Shown here: in pieces, positions 1 to 11,809 of the stretch
Layout: each line of letters opens with the position of its first letter
Position numbering within the stretch: position 1 is the first letter of the stretch
Source: Cryptomeria japonica
Lineage: Eukaryota; Streptophyta; Pinopsida; Cupressales; Cupressaceae
NCBI RefSeq assembly: GCF_030272615.1
Contig: NC_081415.1
Span: forward strand, 378,971,392-379,035,391
Reading direction: 5' to 3'
DNA: 64,000 nt
Notes under the pieces: generated by a model
Told to the model about the DNA's origin: nothing
Databases searched by the model: none
The model's input: the letters and a program-made list of their open reading frames with translations, nothing else
Translations under genes and position numbers: made by a program

Positions 1-8
1 TGATACCA
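1..8 (-). other. Partial primer binding site of an off-edge copia element
   Basis: The window opens with TGATACCA, the last eight bases of GCTCTGATACCA. That is the reverse complement of TGGTATCAGAGC, which pairs with the 3' end of plant initiator-Met tRNA. It lies two bases from an LTR-like start (TGTTAG at 11), the same spacing as in the complete copia element at 18742-18756. Confidence 0.6.
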
Positions 9-10
9 AT

Positions 11-1240
11 TGTTAGGCCCAATATGGAAAGCTAATGTACTAAGAGTGGAGGGGTGAATCAGTACTTCAAATCTTTTCTTCAAAAATAACTTTACTGTTA
101 AGCATAAACTGAATATTGCTGAAACATAATATAATGCTAAAACAAATAGATAACAATCATACATGATTCAATCCATAACACATATATTTTGGTTACGCAG
201 AAACTCTTGGTTAGAGAGGAAAACTGCAGTGGGGATGGCACCCACAACTTCACTACTGCAATAATAAAGGTTGCTCAGTTAGAGCTACATATTTAGCTAT
301 TTCTGATAGCTTACCCTGTTAGCAGTATCAAGATCTTTAGATCTACCTTGCTAAAGGATTTTACAACACTTAAAATAAAATTCTACACCTGGTTAAAGGA
401 TTTACAATTTATAGACTTTGTTAGAGTCTTTTACTCTGTTAAAGGTTTCTCTTACAACTCAAAATATTACAATCAAAATCTTACAAAATATCTGCAACTT
501 CACATCTGAAATGTTATAGAAGATTCTATGTGCTCAAAATGAAATTACCTTGCTTACAGCATACCTCGGTAACCCATAAAATAACTCGGTAAACCTTTCT
601 GTATACTCTGTTCCTTGACTGTTCTTTGAAATCCTTCTCAATGAACTTTGTGTATCTATAACAGTCATAACACTCAGTGCTTTCCCATACTTTTGCTTTT
701 CACATATGTCTGTCTTCACACTCACTTGTCTTGTTTCTCAGTCATACACACATACACATTTGATCCTCAATTCATGCTGAATAAATAGATCTCTTATGAT
801 GGTGATCTTGTTCATGCTTCGATCTTACAAACATGATTCATCAAATGAATAACCTTACAAATTATTTCATTGGATAGATGTCCTCAAAATCATACAAAAT
901 CTTAAGTGCAATTTCCAATGTGTTAACGGTTCCTTGTTCCTCGATCTTGTAACACGTTTCCATATGTGTGTCTAGGTTCAATGAATCTAGTAACATGTTT
1001 AACTCGATGTGTATCAACTCGGTATACCATCTTTGTTGTTCGGTAGTCATAGAACGTTACTTAGTAGACAGCTTGGTGTATACTAAACTCTGTGACTTTT
1101 AACTTCTGTAACTGACTGCTTTGTGCTTATAGACTAAATATTTTGGTGGTAATAATCGACTAGAGTATATAGAATGACTTTGGACATAAAACTGATGACA
1201 ACTTGGTAAATAGTAACACCCACTTCATCTGCATCAAACA
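11..1240 (-). mobile_element. 5' LTR of a minus-strand Ty1/copia element cut by the window edge
   Basis: The sequence starts TGTTAGG directly after the PBS remnant. It then has the motif GGGGTGAATCAGT, shared in the same relative place with the LTRs at 13119 and 18756. A second shared block is an AACACATATATTT stretch followed by a GGTT...GGAAAACTGCAGTGGG-like segment. The rest differs from those LTRs, so this is a different family of the same type. The right end is an estimate: ATCAAACA at 1233-1240 is a plausible CA terminus, but with no partner LTR or TSD in view it cannot be fixed. Short ORFs here (534-725, 862-1050) have no recognisable content. Confidence 0.55.
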
Positions 1241-2739
1241 TCCTCATGTCGTAAGAGAAAAGCTTACGTACAACAATGCCTGCATATAAATGAAGACAAA
1301 AATAAGCAACCTTTTTATGTGGAATGAATGTGCTTCAAGAAATAAATTATAACACTTAATACAGATTATTTTGTCAAATTATAAATAAATCATTTGAAAC
1401 ATTTTTAAGACGTACAAGATTGTATAATTATGAAACTTACCAGTTTCTCTACAAAGTCTACAAGCATAACTTTGAAGAAAGACGCATGTTGATTAAAGCC
1501 CTTCTCACTGCATTTCTCTTCATGGTTGAAGACGATGGTAGATATTGTCATTTCTAAATAGAAATACATTCACTCGACTTAGTGTTTATGTACAAAATTT
1601 AATCTCATTAATGCACAAAGGAATATGTACCATCACCAAGAGTAAAGTAGTCAACGACGAATGATCTAGCATGAACCTGTATTTTTAAGAATTGTTAGTC
1701 TACACATAAAATGCATGGATGAACATAAAGGCTTTATGATAATCACTTCAACTAAAATGCATGATAATAAATGAAAATGTGGGATTATATACCATAAAAA
1801 TATGTCCCTTCAAATTATATCAAGATAACCCACTATGTTAATGCAAAAATCATAATTCGATAGTGTTGTATATCATCAAAAAAGACCTGCATGAGCATAA
1901 AGGTTTTGCGATAATTATATCATCAAAAATTGTCAAATAGTGTTGTCTAATAACAAAAATTGTAAAGCTCATAAAATGCATGATAATAAGTCATGTTGCG
2001 AAAATACGTCTCTTCCAATTATATCGAGTGTACCCGCTATGTGCATACAAAAACCATGTTGCCAAAAAAAATGTTCATCAATAGACCTGCTTTTTTAACA
2101 CATCATTAATATACATGTAACAAACTTGAACATTAAGGTTTAATGATTATTGATTGAAATGAAATGCATGATAAAAAAAATAAGGCACCATTAAAGACCT
2201 ACTACTCAAGTATGCCTGAAGGGTCATCTCTTTGCTTAAGAGTATCCAGTATTGCTTCATGATCAGTAGTAGTCACTGTCCATAGGTCTTTGGTCTTCAG
2301 TTTTTCTTGATGCTTCAACAAATTGACATTTGTAGCTATAATAAGGTGTGAATACATCATGAGAATGGTTTTGTGTCTCTCATAGTCTTCAAATGCAGGT
2401 ATGTCATTCTTTCTAATCATGTATGTTCGTAACCAAGTTCCCACAACAACAACTGAACTTGTAGGATTTGTGAACCCATCATCATCTGTCACTAGTTGTG
2501 TTAGCTTCTATTTTCCTTGTACACATCATGCCAACCAATATTCTGCTCTCTCTTCATTCCCTTGCGGTGCAACAACTACAAAAACATGTCCTAGTTGTAC
2601 AAGATTTGATAGATGGTCATACTCAAGTGAAATTTCCATGTCATTGTTTGACAAGGATATTGTTTGAGATAAAGGAGTTAGACATTGGGGAACCCACATA
2701 TCAACCCACTCACTTGACTTGCACTAATCCTAATCACAC
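1241..2739. repeat. AT-rich spacer with degenerate ~200-bp repeats
   Basis: I see no credible gene. The stretch contains several degenerate copies of one unit. AAATGCATGATA occurs at about 1755, 1974 and 2162. CTTCAAATTATATC at about 1805 resembles CTTCCAATTATATC at about 2009. It lies downstream of the transposase-like pseudogene and may be that element's 3' part. The minus ORF at 2202-2492 (96 aa) could be a further decayed coding block, but I do not recognise it. Confidence 0.35.
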
Positions 2740-4388
2740 TGAATACAACTTTGACAAAAATAAGCCAACATTCGTGTCCAAATGGTCCAAAAGAATCTGG
2801 TCACTGCTGAATCAAGAGTACCTCCATGTGACAATGTTGAACTACACTAATCAACAATAGAATGTGCATTAGAGAAATTTGCACCTGAAATCCTCAATTT
2901 CTCCTTAACTAGAGCTCTCTTCAAACATGCACCTACTCCATCATGCTCCCCCTTCCCATGCCTTGCCTCAAAAAAACACCAAATATGAGATATAAGCCTC
3001 TCTACATGCATTCTACTCAACCAATAATATATACAAGCATTATTGAATTGGCTCGTACAGTTATCTAACCATATGATATGTCGATCAATTGCAATATCTT
3101 TCTCATGCAAGAACTCAAATTTTTTTTTGAAAGAATGTTGCACATACTTGGAGGAGTGTGATCTATCATCACTCATATAAAAATGATACTCCGTGATTAT
3201 CTTCTTGTCCTCATCTGTACTATCAGGAGCATGTCTATATGTAATATGAACAAAAATAGCAATTTGGATTGAATTGTAGTACTGAGACTATACCTCATTC
3301 TGTGGTTGCAATGTATAGTTCTCTGCAAAATCAACCACTGATACAATAGTGCCAATAAGTAAAGAGTTCTTACACATCCTGAACTATTGATCCAACCACT
3401 GAGACCTATGGGTATGCCTTGCATACTTGTAGAAAATATTTTCCTTAAAATACAAAATAAAATCAGTAACACTCACTTCTCTTGAGACTAATTCGCATCT
3501 AGAACCTTCACCTCCACTCTTCAAAGCACATTTCACTGTCTCATATCTTTTTTTCTCAACATAATTCTTTCCAAACTCATGTTCTCTGCCCTCATGAAAA
3601 CATGAAACAAACTTTGACAACTCACCACATAGATCTTGAAAGTCTCTTGATGATCTTGGAAATATCATTGCACCACACTCCTGCAAAATCTCATTAGTAT
3701 GCATCATAGAGCGAATGTGGCATAAAAGTTCATGGTACATTAAAAAATCCACATGGTACTTGCAACAACAAGTATTACGAATCTTAAGAGGTACACAATA
3801 AAATGGCTTCAAAGATTCAAAGGCCCTTTGTGATATTTGCAAATTTGGATGTACTTCACAAAAAAAATTGTACAACATTGTTTGGCTTGATTCCAAGAAA
3901 TGTTTAGGATGTGGTGTGTGGTCTTGGTTGTCGATTCTTAATTTCAAAATGCCCTTTACATTGGGTGATACTCTAGAATTAGAGTGCCAAAATTGTTGAA
4001 TCTCCTCCTTCACATTGTCAGTCAACTTTCTATCAACACGTGGAAGCCTCCCACCAAAAGCCCATGTATCATGTTGAAGTGGATCGTCAAGTCTTTGTCT
4101 TTGTGCAAGTGCTCTATCCAAAGTTTTATGGTTTATGTCCAAATCAACACAAGTTTGTCTCATTTGAGGAGCCTTCCTCAATTTATGGCTTACTAAGGAG
4201 GTTGTAATCACTCTTCGAGTAGCTCTCTTATCTCTTTCCTTGGTATTCTTTCCAATAGAATTCAGAACATCAAATAGGTTTTTGGAAATAATAGAATTTC
4301 TCTCCATCTTCTTTTTCATACGAATCTTCAATTTTTTAGCAATGGTCTCATCTTTATCATCTTTATCAATTGAACAAAAATTTGGCAT
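2740..4388 (-). pseudogene. Decayed DDE-transposase-like gene, catalytic part
   Basis: One reading frame runs from ATG at 4388 to 2847 (514 codons) and is interrupted only by TAG at 3384-3386 and 3288-3290. It ends at a third TAG (2847-2849), and similar-looking protein continues in frame to about 2740. The first third is basic, with a helix-turn-helix-like DINHKTLDRALAQR. Next come a segment containing ISQRAFESLKPF and a Cys/His cluster (TCCCKYH). The C-terminal half has VVDFAENY, IIWLDNCTSQF and ARHGKGEHDGVGACLKR in order. That D...D...HGKG-D-G layout belongs, from memory, to an unclassified transposase-like family seen in plants and invertebrates, probably with a DDE/RNase H fold. I cannot name the superfamily. 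All three stops fit C-to-T or G-to-A changes of CAG or TGG codons. Confidence 0.5.
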
Positions 4389-4479
4389 TGTTCGGTCAAT
4401 GTCTTATTGCTAAAATTTTGGTCGAAAATTTGTGTAGCCCACAATCGAATGGTTCTTGTTGACCTCTTGCCTTCAAGAT

Positions 4480-5085
4480 TCACAATAATGTTCTCATCAA
4501 TTTCAAGTAACCATATTGGGTTTCAAGTAACCATATTGGGGTTCTTGAAGGTATTGGATTTGGAATTTGTCTTTCATCCATGAGAGGGTCTTGATTTCTA
4601 AAGTAATTAGGTGTTATATATTGTTCACTTGGTTGAGCAATTCCACCTTCAATGTCAATTTTTTCCACATTTTCACCTCTAATGTCAAAATTTTCCACAT
4701 GTTCACCTCCTATGTCAATATTTTCTACATTTTCACCTCCAATATAAAATTTTTTTATATTTAAACCAAAATTATGGACACATTAATTTTCAATTCCCAA
4801 ATTTTCACTTTCCATTATCACATCATGTTGAGCATTTTCATTATCACTTTCAACATTTTCAACATATTCAAAATTTTCACTTTCAAAATCTACATTTTCG
4901 TTTTCAATAACTTGTTCAACATTTTCAAATTCAATTTCCTCTTCACTTGAAGTAACATTAGGAATATTTAACATACCTTGTCTTCTCCTCCTATGACCTT
5001 CTCTATCTCTTTCTCTATACACTTCAATTTGGTCATTTGAAAGTTTTATTTTGCGTTTAGACTTCCGACTACTACTACTCCCCAT
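4480..5085 (-). pseudogene. Acidic N-terminal region probably belonging to the transposase-like gene
   Basis: The frame starts with MGSSSSRKSKRKIKLSND at 5085, a Ser-rich then basic leader that could be a nuclear localisation signal. A long Glu/Asn/Val-rich low-complexity stretch follows. There is one in-frame stop near 4780, after which the frame stays open to 4480. It lies just upstream of the catalytic block but in another frame, so a frameshift or an intron near 4390-4480 is needed to join them. The link is inferred from order and strand only. It could instead be a separate small ORF or chance open sequence in a biased-composition tract. Confidence 0.35.
4644..4763 (-). repeat. 30-bp minisatellite encoding a 10-residue repeat
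   Basis: CACCT recurs at 4644, 4674, 4704 and 4734, exactly 30 bp apart. On the minus strand the units translate to a 10-residue motif of the type ENVENIDIGG, with variants. Because 30 is a multiple of three, the repeat keeps the reading frame of the acidic N-terminal region. Confidence 0.75.
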
Positions 5086-5144
5086 TTACCTCCACAAAGA
5101 TGCTCCTAAATAATTGACAATGTAAGATTTAACATTAAGAATCT

Positions 5145-5440
5145 CTGAAAAGCACACATTTGTCTCAACCTGTCTGAAAACCCATGATTGTTGATAGAAA
5201 ATAGAATGTGAAGAATGTGGGCCTTTGGAATCCACAAAATGGCCCACAAGGCTCTTTTTTATTTACAAAAATTGGATATCAAAATTATCAGATATCCGAT
5301 AAAATTGAATATCCGATTTTAATGTATAAATTTGTGGTCCCAAATTTTTTTCTCGTTGTCGCCTTTTCTTTTACTATTGCCACATTAATGGTAGTGGCAG
5401 AAATCAGATATCCGATAAAATCCGATATCCAATTTCGATA
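5145..5440. repeat. Left inverted arm flanking the GA/satellite/CT block
   Basis: CTGAAAAGCACA at 5145-5156 is repeated in inverse orientation at 10723-10734. GAATATCCGATTTTAAT at 5307-5323 is repeated perfectly in inverse orientation at 10577-10593, inside a ~65-bp imperfect match. GATATCC motifs recur within the arm (about 5290 and 5405-5430). The region lies directly upstream of the start of the transposase-like gene. Confidence 0.5.
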
Positions 5441-5450
5441 CTCATATTTA

Positions 5451-5456
5451 AGAGAG

Positions 5457-5534
<78 letters not shown>

Positions 5535-5648
5535 GGGAGAGGAAGAGAGAGATTGGGGGAGAAAGAGAGTGAGAGAGATTAGGGGAGAGGGAGAGAAAGA
5601 TTAGGGGAAAGGGGGAGAGAGAGATTGGGGGGAGAGAGATTGGGGGGA

Positions 5649-5712
<64 letters not shown>

Positions 5713-5811
5713 GAGAGAGATTAGGGGAGGGGGGAGAGAGAACTATTAGTGGAGAGGGGAGAGAGAGCAATTAAGGGAGAGAGTGGGGAGGGGGAGAGGG
5801 AGAGAGAGAGA
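5451..5811. repeat. GA-rich microsatellite tract
   Basis: Long runs of (GA)n are interspersed with GATTAGGGGAGAGGG-type imperfect units. Open frames here translate to RERERE or SLSLSL repeats and are artefacts of the dinucleotide repeat. The tract is the mirror image of the CT-rich tract at 10001-10463. Confidence 0.95.
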
Positions 5812-5815
5812 CTCC

Positions 5816-8800
5816 TAATTGTGTTATTATGGGTCATATGGTGTCCTAAGGGGTCATAGGACACAATATGACCCCTTAGGACACCATAGGACCCATAACG
5901 ACTCAATATGGTATTACAAGGGGTCGTATGTTGTCCTTAGGGGTCATAAGGTGTCCCATGACCCCTTAGGACACCATATGACCCCTAACGACACCATATG
6001 GTGTCATAAGGGGTAATATGACCCATAACGACACCATATAGAGTCCTAAAGCATCATATTGTCTCGTAAGGGGTCATATGGTATCTTAAAGGGGTCATAT
6101 GACACAATATGACCCCTTACAACACAATAAGACCCATAACGACACAATTTGGTGTCTTAAAGGGTCATGTGGTGTTCTATGGGGTCGTAAGACACAATAT
6201 GACCCCTTAGGACATCATAGGACCCATCACGACCCAATATGGTGTCATAAGGGGTCATATGTTGTCCTTAGGGGTTGTATGGTGTCTCATGACCCCTTAG
6301 GACACCATATGACCCCTAACGATACCATATAGTGTCATAAGGGGTCATATGACCCATAACAACACTGTATAGAGTTGTAAAGGGTCATATTGTGTCATAA
6401 GGGGTTATATGGTGTCTTAAAGGGGTCATATGACACAATATGACCCCTTAGGACACAATATGACCCATAACGACACAATTTGGTGTCTTAAGGGGTCATA
6501 TGGTGTCTTAAGGGGTCGTAGGACACAATATGACCCCTTAGGACACCATAGGACATATAACGACCCAATATGGTGTCATAAGAGGTCATATGTTGTCCTT
6601 AGGGGTCATATGATGTCCCATGACCCCTTAGGAAACCATATGACCCCTAACAACACTATATGGTGCCATAAGGGGTCATATGACCCATAACAACACCGTA
6701 TAGAGTCCTAAAGGGTCATATTGTGTCCTAAGGGGTCATATGGTGTCTTAAAAGGGTCATATGAGATAATATGACCCCTTAGGACACAATATGACCCATA
6801 AAAACACAATTTGGTGTTGTAAGGGGTCATATGGTTTTCTAAGGGGTCGTAGGACACAATATGACCCCTTAGGACACCATAGAACCCATAACAACACAAT
6901 ATGGTGTCATAAGGGATTATATACTATCCTTAGGGGTCATATGGTGTCCCATGACCCCTTAGGACACCATATGACCCCTAACAAAACCATATGGTGTCAT
7001 AAGGGGTCATATGACCCATAACGACACCGTATAGAGTTGTAAAGGGTCATATTGTGTCTTAAAGAGGTCATATGACACAATATGACCCCTTAGGATAAAA
7101 TATGACCCATAAAGACACAATTTGGTGTCTTAAGGGATCATATGGTGTCCTAAGGGGTCATAGGAAATAATATGATCCTTTAGGACATATAGGACCCATA
7201 ACGACCCAATATGGTGTTGTAAGGGGTCATGTTGTCGTTAGGGGTCATATGGTGTCCCATGACCCCTTAGGACACCATATGACCCCTAACAACACCATAA
7301 GGTGTCATATGACCCATAATGACACCGTATAGAGTTGTAAAGGGTCATATTGTGTCCTAAGGGGTCATATGGTGTCTTAAAGGAGTCATATGACACAATA
7401 TGACCCATAACGATACAATATGGTGTCTTAAGGGGTCATATGGTGTCCTAAGGGGTCGTAGGACACAATATGACCCCTTAGGACACCATAGGACACATAA
7501 CGACCCAATATGGTGTCATATGTTGTCCTTAGGGGTCATATGGTGTCCCATGACCCCTTAGGACAACATAGACCCCTAACAACACCATATTGTGTCATAA
7601 GGAGTTATATGACCCTTAACGACACCATATAGAGTCCTAAAGGGTCATATTGTGTTGTAAGGGGTCATATAGTGTCTTAAAGGGGTCATATGACACAATA
7701 TGACCCCTTAGGATACAATATGACCCATAACGACACAATTTGGTATCTTAAGGGGTCATATGGTGTACTAAGGGGTCATAGGACACAATATGACCCCTTA
7801 GGACACCATAGGACCAATAACGACCCAATATGGTGTCATAAGGGGTCATATGTTGTCCTTAGGGGTCATATGGTGTCCCATGACCCCTTATGACACCATA
7901 TGACCTCTAACAATACCATATGGTCTCATAAGGGGTCATGTGACCCATAAAAACACCTTATAGAGTTGTAAAGGGTCATATTGTGTCCTAAGGGGTCATA
8001 TGGTGTTTTAAAGGGGCCATATGACATAATATGACCCCTTAGGACACAATATGACCCATAACAACACAATTTGGTGTCTTAAGGGTTCATGTGGTGTCCT
8101 TAGGTGTTGTAAGACACAATATGACCCCTTAGGACATCATAGGACCCATAACGACTTAATATGGTGTCATAAGGGGTCGTATGGTGTGCCATGACCCCTT
8201 AGGACACCATATGACCCCTAATGATACTATATGGTGTCATAAAGGGTCAAATGACCCATAACAACACTATATAGAGTCATAAAGGGTCATATTGTGTTGT
8301 AAGGGGTCATATGGTGTCTTAAAGGGGTTATATGAATATGACCCCTTAGGAAACAATATGATCCATGATGACACAACTTGGTGTCTTAAGGGGTCATATG
8401 GTGTCCTAAGGGGTCGTAGGACACAATATGACCCCTTTTGACACCATACAACCCATAACGACCCAATATGGTGTCATAAGGAGTCATATGTCATCCTTAG
8501 GGATCATATGGTGTCCCATGACCCCTTAGGACACCGTATGACCCCTAATGACACCATATGGTGTCATAAGGGGTCATCTGACCCATAATGACATTGTATA
8601 GAGTCGTAAAGGGTCATATTGTGTCCTAAGGGTCATATGGTGTCTTAAAGGGGTCATATGACACAATATGACTCATAACGACACAATTTGGTGTCTTAAG
8701 GGGTCATATGGTGTCCTAAGGGGTCATAGGACACAATATGAATGCTTAGGACACCATAGGACACATAACGACCCAATATGGTGTCATAAGGGGTCATATG

Positions 8801-9998
8801 TTGTCCTTAGGGATCATATGGTGTCCCATGACCCCTTAGAACACCATATGACCCCTAACGACACCATATAGTGTCATAAGGGGTCATATGACCCTTAACG
8901 ACACCGTATAGAGTCCTAAAGGGTCATATTGTGTTTTAAGGGGTCATATGGTGTCTTAAAGGGGTGATATGAAACAATATGACCCCTTAGGACACAATAT
9001 GACCCATAATGACATTATTTGGTGTCGTAAAAGATCATATAGTGTCCTAAGGGGTCAAAGGACACAATATGAACCCTTAGGAAACCATAAGACCCATAAC
9101 GACCCAATATGGTGTTGTAAGGGGTCATATGTTATCCTTAGGGGTCATATGGTGTCCCTGACCCCTTAGGACACCATATGACCCCTAACGACACCATATG
9201 GTGTCATATGACCCATAAAGACACCGTATAGAGTCGTAAAGGGTCATATTGTGTTGTAAGGGGTCATATGGTGTCTTAAAGGGGTCATATGCCACAATAT
9301 GATCCCTTAGGATAAAATATGACCCATAAAGACACAATTTGGTGTCTTAAGGGGTCATATGGTGTCCTAAAGGGTCGTAGGAAACCAAATGACCCTTTAG
9401 GACACCATAGGACCCATAACGACCCAATATGGTGTCGTAAGGGATCATATGTTGTCCTTAGGGGTCATATGATGTCTGATGACCCCTTAGGACACCATAT
9501 GACCCCTAAAGACACCATATGGTGTTATAAGGGGTCATATGACCCATAATGACACTGTATAAAATTGTAAAGGGTCATATTGTGTCCTAAGGGGTTATAT
9601 GGTGTCTTAAAGGCATCATATGACACAATATGACCCCTTAGGACATAATATGATCCATAACGACACAATTTGGTGTCTTAAGGGGTCATATGGTGTCCTA
9701 AGGGGTTGTAGGACACAATATGACCCCTTAGGACACCATAGAACTCATAACGACCCAATATGGTGTCGTAAGGGGTCATATTTTGTCCTTAGGGGTCATA
9801 TGGTATCCCATGACTCCTTAGGACACCATATGACCTCTAACGACACCATATGGTGTCATAAGGGGTCATAGTGTGTCATAAGGTGGCAAGATGAACCATT
9901 ATTACAATATAAAAATTAGTTCCAATATTGCTTACAAAAATTTGACACCCAAGGGGTCATATTGTGTTTTTATGGGTCATAGGACACAATATGACCCT
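5816..9998. repeat. Satellite array, 331-bp modal monomer, about 12-13 units
   Basis: A landmark (GAGT after TATA, start of GAGTCCTAAAG or GAGTTGTAAAG) lies at 6041, 6372, 6703, 7034, 7332, 7632, 7963, 8274, 8601, 8911, 9231 and about 9562. Five of the eleven intervals are exactly 331 bp; the others are 298-327 bp from internal deletions. Each monomer is built from short subunits such as GGGGTCATATGGTGTCCTAA, used in both orientations. It is therefore full of palindromes, for example GACACCATATGGTGTC (5990-6005) and GGGTCATATGACCC. A short non-satellite insert lies at about 9887-9952. The 60-86-aa ORFs here repeat with the satellite and are not genes. Confidence 0.95.
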
Positions 9999-10000
9999 TT

Positions 10001-10002
10001 CC

Positions 10003-10044
<42 letters not shown>

Positions 10045-10130
10045 TTCCCCTCCCTCTCTCTCCTTCCTCCCCCTCTCCCCTAATCTCTCCCTCTCTCTTT
10101 CTCTCTCTCTCCTAATCTCTCTATATCCCC

Positions 10131-10185
<55 letters not shown>

Positions 10186-10463
10186 TCTCTCTCTCCCCCC
10201 TAATCTCTTTCTCTCCCTTCCCCCTCTCTCCCCTATCTCTTCCCCCCCCTCTCTCTCTCTCTCTCCCTCTCTCACTCTCTCTCTCTCCCTCTCCCCTAAT
10301 CTCTCTCTCTCTCCCTCTCCCCTAATCTCTCTATCTATCTCTCCCTTCCCCCCTCTCTCTCCCTCTCTCTCTCTCTCTCTCCCTCCCTCTCCCCTAATAT
10401 CTCTATCTCTCTCCTCTAATCTCTCTCTCTCCCCAACTCCCCCCTCTCCCTCTCCCTCTCCCT
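10001..10463. repeat. CT-rich microsatellite tract
   Basis: Runs of (CT)n with CCCCTAATCTCT-type interruptions are the reverse complement of the unit seen at 5451-5811. The tract abuts the satellite on its right side. Confidence 0.95.
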
Positions 10464-10574
10464 AATATCATATACTAATTTATTTATAAATTAATATATT
10501 GTATATTAATATATTATGTATTAATATATTAATACAATAGATTAATTATGTGCAAATTTAGTTAGTGAATTTAC

Positions 10575-10734
10575 TTATTAAAATCGGATATTCGGTTGTA
10601 CCGGATATCGATTCTATTAGATATCTGATTTTTGTTGTATAGATTTCAAATTTAAAATTTTGGCTCGGGAATGCTTTGGGATTTGGCTTGGAAGTGACAA
10701 ACCTAGAAAGTCAACTGAAAAATGTGCTTTTCAG
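10575..10734. repeat. Right inverted arm
   Basis: ATTAAAATCGGATATTC at 10577-10593 and TGTGCTTTTCAG at 10723-10734 are exact reverse complements of sequences in the left arm, in matching outer and inner order. GGATATCG and GATATCTG motifs fill the space between them, as in the left arm. Confidence 0.5.
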
Positions 10735-11809
10735 TATTCCTTGATTTTCCAGGCTTTACATTGGTGGCTAACGACTTTTTTTATAGCCAAAATTGATAAA
10801 ACGAAAAGGGTTTTTAAGGACGTTCTCAACTTTCCAACAATATAAGGCTTGTCTTATTTATACTTCAATAAATAATTATTATTTATTTTCTAATTGAATT
10901 ATGACAAAAGTCCTGATTGAAAAACACTCATAACTTTCAAACGGTATGACATTTTTTGAATCCGAAACATGCATCACATCCTATGCTTCATCTACTATAG
11001 GGAAAAATTAAAAAAAAAAAAAAATTCATTAGGTTTTGACCAAGTTAAGGTGGTCAGACATAAGAGTTTCTGAATTTCTGAAAAGTTGTAGTAAGAAAAT
11101 CATAAATAATTATTTACTTTATAAAAAATTATAAAACAATATGTGTCACATTTAGACATGAGTCTAATACTAATATTATAAATATTCTAAACAATATTAT
11201 GATTTGATTACGACTAGGGTGGTCAGACATATGTCTACTTCTTATCTGTTTCCTAAAATTTTAGTACCACTGCATTGAAATTTGAAATTTTCATCAAATA
11301 GATTTTTTTTTCCAAAAACAACTAGCAGCTTAGAAACTACATTCAATTTTCTATAGATTATCTTCTTACATATTTTAAAATAATGTTCACAACTTATTCA
11401 AATTTTCATGTCAAGTTGCATAACTCCGATTTTCTGAAATTTCATTCCCACTTAAGGGCCTGTTTTGGCACACCATGATCTCGCACATACCCACTTAGTT
11501 GGATAGATTTTAGGATATCCAAGAAATTTTCAAGGATTGTATCTGCCAATTGATGGGTATTCTTTGATCAAATATCATTATTGGAAAGTCTGAGTCTTTA
11601 ATCCATGGGGACTTGGGATTGCTAAGTTAGTAGTGCCTAATGTTTTCATAAATGTGGAATTAATAAGGGCATTGGGTAAAAAATATGTCCTTGAGATAAA
11701 GAAAATATATGTTGGAGATGGTCAGGAATTCATGGAGATAAAAAAGGACTATATCTGCCACACATTTAGGCTTGATACAAGTCTTGAAAAGTATAATGAT
11801 TTAAGGTCT
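10735..11809. other. Unassigned AT-rich sequence
   Basis: I see no recognisable gene. GGTGGTCAGACAT occurs twice (11049 and 11218), which suggests a repeat-derived sequence. A weak plus-strand open stretch (about 11545-11809) is cut by the presumed LTR start at 11810 and matches nothing I know. Confidence 0.4.

Noticed and set aside
2401-2860. Plus-strand ORFs of 88 and 120 aa overlapping the transposase-like region
   Set aside because: They are antisense to the decayed minus-strand gene, which has recognisable motifs; the plus frames have none.
5208-5770. ORFs rich in RERERE or SLSLSL
   Set aside because: They are translations of (GA)n/(CT)n microsatellite and occur on both strands.
5819-9871. 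A series of plus-strand ORFs of 65-86 aa with very similar proteins (WCHKGSY and DPLGHH motifs)
   Set aside because: They repeat with the 331-bp satellite, have no upstream signals, and exist because the palindromic units happen to lack stops in one frame.
5816-9998. Possible CRISPR-like array because of regular palindromic repeats
   Set aside because: There are no unique spacers of constant length, the period is 331 bp, the context is plant retrotransposons, and no cas-like genes are present.
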